From: Lucinisca nassula
Lineage: Eukaryota > Mollusca > Bivalvia > Lucinida > Lucinidae
Reading direction: 5' to 3'
Assembly: GCA_963580285.1 (NCBI GenBank)
Contig: OY757015.1
Span: 127,750,188 to 127,814,187, forward strand
DNA length: 64,000 nt
The position numbers were made by a program, and so were the translations under genes. A model generated the notes under the pieces. That model had not been told where the DNA came from. It worked only from the letters and a program-made list of their open reading frames with translations, and ran no database searches. Shown in pieces: positions 55,632 to 64,000 of this stretch (positions are counted from its first letter, which is position 1; the number at the start of each line of letters is the position of its first letter).

Positions 55632-56384
55632 AAAAGGGATATTCTTTGGGAGCAATTGCAATAATACAATACGTACCATACTGAAAAGCGTTGGAGGAAC
55701 ATGATACACATGTTTAAAGGGGAACAGATATATCTTCGGAAAAGAAAATAATTTCTATAGTATATATATTATATCCCCTTATCATCAGGGATCTACTACT
55801 GTAAATTGAAAGAGGGCGCTCTCGGTGAACAATATGTTTCGTTCAACTGTACATAAAAACTTGGTAACTTTCCAGAAGAACACAGTCAAAAGAGGTGACA
55901 AGAGATAGTTCCCTTGTGTAAATGGTAAAAACGTATGGTAGGTGTATCCATTTATCTAAATGGTCTGCATGCCGGTTAAAAACCAGCAGCCGACATTTTG
56001 AAATATTTTTCTTTTTTGTCAAAGAAAACATGATTCGACATTTCATGCAGTTGTCTCAAATTCCGTTTTCTGGAAAAGTCAAACAATTTGCAGTCTGCTG
56101 AATTAACCCAGAAAGTGATAAAGGCTAAATAAACCAAAATCTTAGTTTGAACCAATCAAACTAATAATAACATTCTGCCATTTATCAGATAATATGCATC
56201 ATTGTTTCATACTATGATATACATTGTATACATGTACTCCGGCATGCTTAAATTACCTGTATAAAGCATTGGTCAGACAGACTAAAATAAATCAAAATAC
56301 ACCGAGTAGGTAACGTGTCTTCGACCTCTGTGATGGTGGACTCCTTGTAAGGCTTGCCATGGCTTGTTGACCGACCACCTCGGT
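55632..56384. other. Mostly unassigned; repeat G fragment at 56015-56115
   Basis: AAGAAAACATGATTCGACATT and CCGTTTTCTGGAAAAGTCAAA match repeat G. No gene. Confidence 0.4.
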
Positions 56385-57510
56385 TTTTATGCTGGTTGTG
56401 AGGTCATACCTGTCAGGCTTTCACAGAAGTCAGATATTTGATCTACACCTTTCTGTATATTCTTTTCTGTTGGAGCACCTTTTGCCATGTCATCAGCGAA
56501 GAGGAACTCGTCTAGCACCTCAGTCTGTACCTTGGATAAGGTTTGCAATCTTCTTATGCTGAAATCGATACCTAATAGGAATACGATTGTCACTGTCCTA
56601 GACAGAATTTGTGAGCATGGCAACGAGCATCATGCTAAACAGCCGTGGAGCTGCTTGACTTCTTTTCTGACAGGGAAGGGATCAGATAACTCACCATCAT
56701 TTGGGACCCGTGCAAGCATACCATCGTGGTACTGCCCAGCATTGCTATGATCTTGGTTGCAGAGCCAAACTTCACCATAATTTTCAAAAGACCCTTACGA
56801 CTGAATGCTTTGGAAAGGTACACAAAGATCATGTAGAGGTCCGCGTTCTGTTCGTGGTATATCTTTTGAAGCTGTCTTGCTGTGAAGATTATGTCAATTG
56901 TTCGTTTGTCCGTCAAGTGGAACTCTTGCAGAAACCACGGAAATTTTCACAGACCAGAGGGTTCTCATTCTGTTTGAATAAGTGGATAATTGGCGCATCC
57001 TTGAATTCTTGAGGGATGGATTTTTACTCCACATACTGTAAAATAACTCTGTCGGCTCCTCTGCAGCTGGAGTACCTTCCGCTTTGTAGATCTAAGCAAG
57101 TATTGCTTTTGATCCCGGAGCACTGCCAGACGACAAAAGTTTTAAAGCTCTCACTGTTCCAAAGACGGTTGTTCTGGAACAGGTTACATTCAACATGTAG
57201 TAGTCTGTTGATAGCGCGATCATTAATATTGACAGATGATGGCCGAGGAAGGACACCATCAAAGTGCTCAGCCCATCGTTTCAGGATAGCCTCTTGAATT
57301 GTCAGTTAAAATAGAAGTAAAGGCAATGCTACAAGGTAATGAAGACTAGTTCCATCTGTACGGAGAAGATGGTCGGCGTCTGGCTCTGGTGACCATAAGC
57401 TGTCTTCAGTGCATTAAAGAACGTCGTTATATCCTTTCTATCTGTAAAGGACTGGAATACTACTCAGTCAAAAGTCTTGCATATCTCTGAGCCTAGTCTG
57501 GACTGGCTTG
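56385..57510 (-). pseudogene. Second decayed copy of the same LINE ORF2
   Basis: In broken minus frames, 5' to 3': QTRLREICK, FADRKD-like QSFTDRKDITTFFNALKTAYG, AILKRWAEHFDGVLPRPSSV, IPQEFKDAPIIHLFKQNEN, RTIDIIFTARQLQKIYHEQN, ADLYMIFVYLSKAF, LLKIMVKFG, and EVLDEFLFADDMAKGAPTE (FADD box). Same element as 45030-46735, extending further 5' (linker before the reverse transcriptase) and ending earlier. Many stops and shifts. Confidence 0.85.
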
Positions 57511-57757
57511 CATATATTTGAATCGGTGGCCTTATTAGATACTGAGCTTGTATCATCGGGTTTTATCTTGTTTTTGTTTTCGCATGTTTGTCTTCAAGAA
57601 CTCGCTGGATTTCTTCGTCATTCTTTAATTTAATTACTTCAATTATCAAGCGCACTTTCAGTTGAAACGTTAATGGTTCTGGATTTTCTACAGTGTAACC
57701 AGTTAAAATAATACGCATTAAAACCATCACGGTCACAAAAGCAATCTGAGAGAATAA
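57511..57757. other. Unassigned stretch
   Basis: No gene or repeat seen. A frame at 57563-57799 (minus) is lysine/arginine-rich and runs into the next element. Confidence 0.35.
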
Positions 57758-59133
57758 ACAAGAGGGCCGTGATGGCCCTGGATCAATCACCTGATCCACA
57801 GAGTAACAATTGGGCCCCGGGGAGGGCCATTATTGACCCCAGGGCTAAAATGTGCATAATGTTGAGGGAGGTCTAAAAAGATGAAGCTTCATACCAAATA
57901 ACTACGAAGGCTATTGGCAAAGGTCCACTAGATGAAGCGACACACCAAATATCAAAGACCTGGGCTTTGCGGTTTCAGATAAGAAATTTTTCAAAGATAT
58001 CCCCTACTTAAGCCTATGTAAAACCAAATGGCCCCCGGGGCGGGGGATTTTTGGCCTCAGTTAGGGCTTTAATTTAAACAATCTTGATAGAGTTCCTTTA
58101 GATGAAGCTTCACACCAAATATCAAAGACCTGGGTCTTGCTTTTTCAGAGAAGAATATTTTCAAAGATTTTCTCTATATAAGTCTATGTAAAACCAAAGG
58201 GCCCGGGGCGGGGGCATTTTAGGCCCCAGGGCTATAATTTGAACAATCGTGATAGAGGTCCACAAGATGAAGCTTCATACCATATATCAAGGACCTGGGC
58301 CTTGCGGTTTCATAGAAGAAGATTTTTAACGATTTTCCCTATATAAGCCTATGTAAAACCAAAGGGCCCTGGGGCGGGGGCATTTTTGGCACCAGTACTA
58401 TAATTTAAACAATCTTGGTAAAGTTTCAATAGATGAAGCTTCATACCAAATATCAAAGACCTGGGCCTTGCGGTTTCAGAGAAGAAGAGTTTTAAAGATT
58501 TTCCCTATATAAGTCTATGTAAGTCTATGTATTTTTGGACCCAGCACTATAGTTTTAACAATTTTGGTAGGGGTCTACTAGATGAAGCTTCATACCAAAT
58601 ATCAAAGAACTGGGCCTTGTGGTTTCAGAGAGGAAGATTTTTTTAAGTTTTCGGTGAAAAAAAAAATTGGCTTCTCTGACCTAAATGTGCAACGGACCGG
58701 AAGCATTGGAACAACTGTGAAAGGGGAACACCAAAGGACCATTCCTGTGAAGTTTGGTCAAAGTAGAAGAAAAACAAAGATCAGGAATCGATACAATTAA
58801 CTTTCTCCACCCATCAAAGACACCAAAGGGAACGAAACACAAACATGAAGCGACAAACCATAATGGAAACCTAAACAAAGGAAGACCATAAGGACATTTA
58901 CTTTCCCACAAAATGGCCAAATGGCCATCCAAAATAAAAAGACACAAGTGATAAGTAACAAACAACAATATAAATAAACCGCAACAGAAGAACCGATCAG
59001 TGGTTAAGGAGGAGATGTCATTTGAAGAAGTTGTTTACGGACGCACGCACACACGCACGGACGCACTGACGACGGACGACGGACGAAAAGTGATCACAAA
59101 AGCTCACCTTGTCACTAAGAAGCAGGTGAGCTA
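57758..59133 (+). mobile_element. SAT-I satellite-carrying element with nested repeat C
   Basis: 5' ACAAGAGGGCCGTGATGGCCCT. About five ~185-bp units as in the copy at 54007. Terminal half-unit TTTGGTCAAAG is split by repeat C, then CCGATCAGTGGTTAAGGAGG, a GGACGCACTGACGACGG tract, hairpin AAGCTCACCTTG / GCAGGTGAGCTAAAAA. Confidence 0.8.
58764..58990 (+). repeat. Dispersed repeat C in a SAT-I tail
   Basis: About 226 bp: AAACAAAGATCAGGAATCG, AGACACCAAAGGGAACG, CCACAAAATGGCCAAATGG, AATAAACCGCAACAGAAG. The host sequence on both sides (GTTTGGTCAAA / CCGATCAGTGG) matches the uninterrupted copy at 55514, so boundaries are good to a few bases. Confidence 0.75.
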
Positions 59134-59531
59134 AAAAGAGCATGCTTTGAGGAACATTATATATTGAAATAGTTATAATGTTATCGACAGAGTTTGACCT
59201 TTGGTTTCGTATAAAAATTCCCAGTTTCTGGGCGCCATGCATTAACATCATTAACTATCCGGATATAAAATTGATCCTAGAAAACAGACACACACGGGCA
59301 GAGAGCTTGATATACTCTATTACACAAACACAATTTAGTAGCTGAATGATAGAAAAGAATTACATGGAAAGGAGAAGTAAGCTGTGATAATAATAAGAAG
59401 TAACATATAATTATATAGAGAATCTAGTTCCTCTAAGGAATACATTCTGAGATGGCTTCAGGATTTCAAAGCCCTCACATATAAACGATCGTTGTACAAA
59501 CTAAAGTTGAAGAAATGAGAGGTTAGGTATA
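59134..59531. other. Unassigned stretch
   Basis: No gene, RNA or repeat recognised. Confidence 0.35.
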
Positions 59532-59885
59532 CAGAGCTCTGGTTAATATACAGTCATAATTCGCTGTTAAGACCACTATTCCAACAAGAAAATCGTACAT
59601 GCAATACTGTTATTTGACAGCTGAAATAAAAGATTAAGCATAAACAGCTTTGGTACATAAACAGTCATAATTCGCTTTTAAGACCACTATTCCAACAACT
59701 AGACAATCATATATGTAATACTGTCATTTGGCGATAAATGTTTAAATAAAAGATTAAGCAAAACTATCTGTGGTAAATATACAGTAATATCTGGCTGTTA
59801 AGACTTCTATTCCAAAGACAATTTTAATACTGTATAATTAAATACTGTAAATGAAACAGAGTTAGACTGTATAGCATGTCACATT
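59532..59885. repeat. ~119-bp tandem repeat, three units
   Basis: Units near 59532, 59651 and 59771 share ACAGTCATAATTCGCT, TTAAGACCACTATTCCAAC and AATAAAAGATTAAGCA. The TTAAGACCAC word recalls GTT MITE arms. Confidence 0.75.
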
Positions 59886-59958
59886 ATAAACCGTGGCTGT
59901 TGGAACTGTTGGATTTCTGAATGTTACTTTATAGTTCGTCCATAAGTGACATGCAGCT

Positions 59959-60160
59959 CCTGCAAAAGAGAAAAAGAATTTAGCAACGTTCGTTTGTTAA
60001 GGTTAAGGCTTTTTATGTCTGCCATGGTCAAGCGGACAGAACTCCATAGCTCCACAACAAGACATAGGTTAAGTTCTTCTGGACTGCAAATCGTGGCAGT
60101 TTGTCCAACAAAAGCAAATTGGGTTGGACTGCCGGTGCCCCATCGTAGAAAATGAAGCAC
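59959..60160 (-). other. Doubtful coding segment with acceptor-like site
   Basis: A 78-residue minus frame (59924-60160) of non-repetitive sequence begins MLHFLRWGTGSPTQFAF. Within it, TTTTTCTCTTTTGCAG followed by GAGCTGC is a good splice-acceptor match ending at 59960, so coding may instead start there and run to lower coordinates. No domain recognised; could be chance. Confidence 0.2.
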
Positions 60161-60486
60161 TGCCTGTTTTTGAAATTTAAAAGGCTGGTCTAAAAATTAG
60201 CTGAAAATGTATAGAAATCAGTGCCAATACGATTTCTATACTATGCTCAAGAGCGATAAGTGATTCAATAGTGCTCTACTTTTTGCCGCTTGATATAGGC
60301 CATTTGACTAAGGCTGCAAATGGAGCATGCCTGTTCAGGTTTCCACGCAGGAACACACGCGGCTTATGGTTCAGAGGAAGAAGACTGGTCGCAAGTCTCA
60401 CTTTCAACAATGAGACAGCATATGATATAAGATTATAATGGTAATTATAATAATAACAATAGTAAAAAATGACAATAATAATAATA
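60161..60486. other. Unassigned stretch
   Basis: No feature except an (ATA)n-like tract near 60440-60485. Confidence 0.4.
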
Positions 60487-62264
60487 ACTAGAATTTGTTT
60501 TTCTAAAAAAACACAGATGTCTCCCCCGTTGTTTGACCTCTAAGTATGACCTTGACATTGGAGGTATTGAGCTGGGTCTTGTGTGAAACACATCATCTAA
60601 TGAAGATGAACATTTCTGCAAAGTAACTTTAAAAATGTTCATAGAGAAATAAAAAAGTTATTGGCCGTACACAAAAAAGCCCTTTTTACCTTTGACCTCT
60701 AAGTATGGCCTTGACCTTTGAGGTACAACACATCGTCTCATGATGGTTAACATTTCTGCCAAGTAATTTCATAATCCATCAAAGAATAAGGAAGTTATTG
60801 ACTGTCCCTTTTTTTACCTTCGACCTCTAGGTATGACCTGACATTGGAGGTATGGACCTTGGTCTTGCACATGACTCATGGTCTAATGACGGTGAACATT
60901 TCTGCAATGACCTTTACAGTGTTGACGGGGACGTTAAACCTCAAATCAAACAAACAAAGCATGGTTACTTTATAAAGTCCATCTAGAATTAAAAAAAAAG
61001 TTATTGACTGGACACACAAAAAAACAAACTTTTTTTACCTCTGACCTCTTAGTATGACCTTGATCTTGGAGGTACCGACCTGGGTCAAGTGTGCACCACA
61101 TTGTCTCATGATGGTTAACATTTCTGTTAAGTATTTTCACAATCTATCCAGGAATAAGAAAGTTATTGACTGAACACTAAAAAAGGCCCCTTTTTACCTT
61201 TGACCTCTTACTACGACCTTGACATTTGAGGTACCAACTTGGGTCATGCACGCAACACATCGTCTCATAATGGTTAACATTTCTGCCAAGTAATTTCAAA
61301 ATCCATCTAAAAATGATAAAGTTATTGACAGAACACAAAAAGGCCCCTTTTTTACCTTTAACCTCTATGTATGACCTTGACCTTTCAGGTACCAAACTCG
61401 GCGGCCATGCATGCAACAAATCATCTCATGATGGTTAATATTTCTGCCAAGCAATTTCAAAATACATCTAAAAATAAGAAAGTTATTGACCAAACATGAA
61501 AAAAGGCCCCTTTTTTACCTTTGACCTCTATGTATGACCTTGACATTTGAGGTACCAAACTGAATCATGCATGCAACACATCGTCTCATGATAGTTAACA
61601 TTTTTGCCAGGTAAATTCAAATTCTATCTAAAAATAAGCAAGTTATTGACAAAACCCGAAAAAAGTCCCTTTTTACCTTTGACCTCTAAGTATGACCTTT
61701 ACCTTTGAGGTACCAACCAGGGGCATGCAAGCAACACATTGTCTTATATTGGTTAACATTTCTGCCAAGTAATTTCAAAATCCATCTAAAAAAATAAGAA
61801 ATTTATTCACCAACCATGGAAAAAAGCCCCTTTTTGACCTTTGACCTCTAAATATGACCTTGACCTTTGAGGTACCGACCTGCCTCATGCGCACCACACA
61901 TCGCCTCATGGTTGTTAATATGTCTGACAAGTAATTTTAAAATCCATCTGAAAATAAGAAAGTTATTGACCGGACAAGATTTGCCCATACATATATACAC
62001 ACCGACAAACTTCCAAGGGAGATAGTTCAAAAAGTATAAATGCGAGAGTTATAGTTCTTGCGTACTGCACGTCGGCTAATGATGATTAATATTTATATGA
62101 AGTTTCGTGAAGTTAGCTCTAATGGTTTTCAAGTTATAGAGCGGACACGAATGTATGACAGACGGACAGACAGACAGACGGACAGACGGAGAGACAGACA
62201 GACAGACGCCCGGGGGAAAAACAATATGTCTCTCCGAAAAAAAATTTTCGGGGGAGACATAATA
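60487..62264 (+). mobile_element. SAT-II satellite-carrying element (GTCTCCCCC stem)
   Basis: 5' ACTAGA, hairpin TTGTTTTTCTAAAAAAACA, ATGTCTCCCCCG. About nine ~160-bp units: ACCTTTGACCTCTAAGTATG, ACCTTGACCTTTGAGGTACC, ACACATCGTCTCATGATGG, ATTTCTGCCAAGTAATTTC, AAGAAAGTTATTGAC. 3' (GACAGACG)n tract and hairpin TATGTCTCTCCG / CGGGGGAGACATAATAATAA. Interrupted by a 52-bp S1 tail. Confidence 0.8.
60906..60957 (+). mobile_element. S1 SINE tail, heavily 5'-truncated
   Basis: GACCTTTACAGTGTTGACGG to CCTCAAATCAAACAAAC within a SAT-II unit. No clear duplication. Confidence 0.8.
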
Positions 62265-62644
62265 ATAATTGAAGCTAAACAGAAACATTGTATATCTATT
62301 GGTATAGTTACAACAGCGCAGTGCTGTGTTTCAGACTCTTAAAATTTGAGTTCAATGTATTAAAATGGAATGAATAGAATGAAAAGGATAAATAAATATG
62401 ATTATTATAATCATAATGAAAACTAAACGAGAACATAGTTGTTCATAGAAGTTAACAAGCTGATTCTTGACATACTATGTACATGCTGAAAAGGTAGGTG
62501 AAGATTATACAAAGACAAGACAGGTTTAATGTACAGTGTCAGAGGATAGATATAAAGGGAAGATTATATGGATAGGGAGAGAAGAGATCCTTAATATGCT
62601 TTCTTCTTCTTCTTCAAATCCAGCTTTGACGTGTTTTTTTTTCC
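62265..62644. other. Unassigned stretch
   Basis: A (TTC)n-like tract near 62600-62615; no gene seen. Confidence 0.4.
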
Positions 62645-62745
62645 AGATTTTTTTTTTAATTTAACAACGGTCCGTCAACATTCTTTATGTAGTGTAGAGG
62701 CGGTCAATTTACGTTAGTGTACTTTTGCTTGGACGGTCTATACAT
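62645..62745 (-). mobile_element. S4 SINE-like fragment
   Basis: TTTAACAACGGTCCGTCAAC, GGCGGTCAATTTACG; diverged. Confidence 0.35.
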
Positions 62746-62757
62746 ACATTTGAACAA

Positions 62758-63250
62758 AAGTCAAGCATCGCCTCCGTATCTTCATACCAAATCTCAAAAG
62801 ACCTGGGCCATCTGTTTTAGACAAGAACATTTTTAAAGGTTTTCTCTTATTTTCCCGTTTTCGTTGCCATGCCAACCGGAGTTCTGCATGAAATGGAAAT
62901 CTTTGAACACCTTTGAAAGAGGCACACCAACAGATCACTTCTGCCAAGTTTGGTCAGTATTTATTTAGTGATACGGGAGTACAGAATTTGTAATCGGACG
63001 GAAGGACGGATACACGGACGACGACGACGATGGACGGTGCCTTTCGGCTCAGGTGAGTGAGTGAGTGAGTGTTTGAGTTTTACGTTTCACTATCAGCTAA
63101 GGTCATACGGAGAGGGGACCTCGGTTTAAAGACTCATATGAAAGTCAGAAGAAGCCAGGAATCGATCCTGCGATCCCTAGTTTACAAGGCGAGTAGATTA
63201 ACCACTACACCACGGAGGCTTCTATTCGGCTCAGGTGAGAAGGCCAGCTC
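62758..63250 (+). mobile_element. SAT-I 3' part with SINE in its end
   Basis: One unit remnant (TCTTCATACCAAATCTCAAA, AGACCTGGGCCATCTG) and the terminal half-unit (CCAAGTTTGGTCAGTA), then GGACGACGACGACG and GCCTTTCGGCTCAGGTGAG. The final hairpin is interrupted by the SINE at 63058. Confidence 0.65.
63058..63224 (-). mobile_element. S5 tRNA-derived SINE
   Basis: Minus-strand head: TGGTGTAGTGGTTAATC (box A) and GGATCGATTCCTGG (box B). Body ends in a (TCAC)n-type tail (plus strand GTGAGTGAGTGAGTG). Flanked by the 15-bp duplication TTCGGCTCAGGTGAG (63043-63057, 63225-63239). Confidence 0.9.
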
Positions 63251-63469
63251 TGTAGATCGCCCTTAGTGTAGATGAAAAGAGCCACCTTTCTTCAAAAAGA
63301 AGATTATCAATATTTCCTGTTTGGTTTGTACCTGTGCTTTGATTCAATTATGTTTCAACATGTTCTTAGTATGCAACACACCGTTTTTGTTCATGGCTAA
63401 AAAAGACATTTGTCAACTGAAAATATGTAATACTTTAATTAACTTTTGCTCGAGATTATAAAACACTTT

Positions 63470-63551
63470 GGTATTTTTCAGAACCACCTCAAAAAGGCAG
63501 TTCTAACAAATGCATACATGTAAAATAAGTTATATATTGGAGCAGAAATAA
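63470..63551. mobile_element. FB-type fragment
   Basis: AGAACCACCTCAAAAAGGC, AGTTCTAACAAATG, GGAGCAGAAATAAGA. Confidence 0.5.
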
Positions 63552-63605
63552 GAACAGAGGGCCGGATGGCCCTGTATCGCTCACCTGTGGACCAGAAAAT
63601 CAAAA
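63552..63605 (+). mobile_element. SAT-I 5' end, isolated
   Basis: ACAGAGGGCCGGATGGCCCT hairpin then CGCTCACCTGTGG. No array follows. Confidence 0.6.
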
Positions 63606-63686
63606 GCAATGTTTAGAAAAAAAGAAACTGTGAACGAATGCTAGACATGTTCGTTAACCTGATTGATATAAATATCTTCATAGATA

Positions 63687-64000
63687 CAGTATAACTTCGA
63701 TGGCTCGAACACCGATGGCTCGTTTACCATGGCTCGGTCGAACTCGTACTTGAGCCCCTAGGGAAATCCTCAAGATAAGAAATGGTGGGGGATGATTAAG
63801 GAGATTTTTGTCTTTTATCTGGCAAATGTGTGCTGTGTGTACTCATTAGAATCGCCTCGGTGAGGCGATTCTAATGAGTACACACAGCAAACATTTTCAT
63901 TATCTAACATCGAAAGATGTTCAAAGTATCTCGTTATGCCTCTTGGCAGTGACCTTCAGTGGCTCAAACTACCGCTGTCTTGAACAAAATTTCATGGTCC
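63687..64000. mobile_element. POG MITE, right end outside window
   Basis: TA (63685-63686), CAGTATAACTTCGATGGCTC, a second GATGGCTCG, then the core at 63829-63893 (GTGTACTCATTAGAATCGCC / GGCGATTCTAATGAGTACAC). Sequence after the core matches 99-230 of the window. Confidence 0.8.

Overview
The window looks like gene-poor, repeat-saturated animal DNA, most likely from a bivalve mollusc. This is inferred from AT-rich non-coding sequence, tRNA-derived SINEs with an ACGTTAAACCTCAAATC-(CAAA)n tail, satellite-carrying hairpin-ended elements like the bivalve 'pearl' type, and an irritans-like mariner. I see no bacterial, organellar or viral gene. Almost every long reading frame lies inside a repeat. 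The only candidate host-coding sequence is a short first exon encoding a signal peptide at 29704-29842 (minus, ending in a GT donor) and a doubtful exon near 59959-60160 (minus).

Names used here. FB-A and FB-B are foldback MITEs with ends like CATCACGAAAACACGCC (A) or CATTACGATAACACACCC (B). They carry a palindromic core reading TACTCGTTAGAACCGCCTC and its reverse complement. POG is a TA-flanked MITE with pogo-like CAGT ends and a version of the same core. GTT is another TA-flanked MITE (ends C(A/T)GTAAAATTCC). PB is a group of TTAA-flanked, piggyBac-like MITEs (CCC...GGG). SAT-I and SAT-II are elements with a 5' hairpin, an array of 110-450-bp units, a GGAC-rich tract and a 3' hairpin before an A run. 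S1-S5 are SINEs. C and H are dispersed repeats.

Layout. 0-17 kb: dense MITEs, a 21-bp palindromic array element (4999-5600, second copy 15677-16464), and a triple nest S1 <- FB-A <- mariner (7945-9876). 17-25 kb: SAT-I array with FB-A inside, two arrays, a LINE 3' fragment, a 22-bp minisatellite. 25-34 kb: PB elements, tetranucleotide tracts, the candidate exon, a SINE cluster and FB-B with a nested PB. 34-44.4 kb: three large satellite elements. 44.4-50 kb: a decayed LINE split by FB-A, another SAT-II array, palindromes. 50-62.3 kb: more satellite elements (one inserted in another), a second LINE copy and a SAT-II array. 62.3-64 kb: SINE inserted in a SAT-I end, then a POG copy running off the window.

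The most interesting signals are: (1) one ~60-bp palindrome shared by transposon families with unrelated ends; (2) precise FB-A insertions without target duplication, readable because the hosts are themselves repeats; (3) satellite-carrying elements whose 5' and 3' subterminal motifs covary, with two copies containing an internal 3' end; (4) repeated TCAAGGTCA-type nuclear-receptor half-sites in the units of several such satellites. All family assignments are by eye; no search was run.
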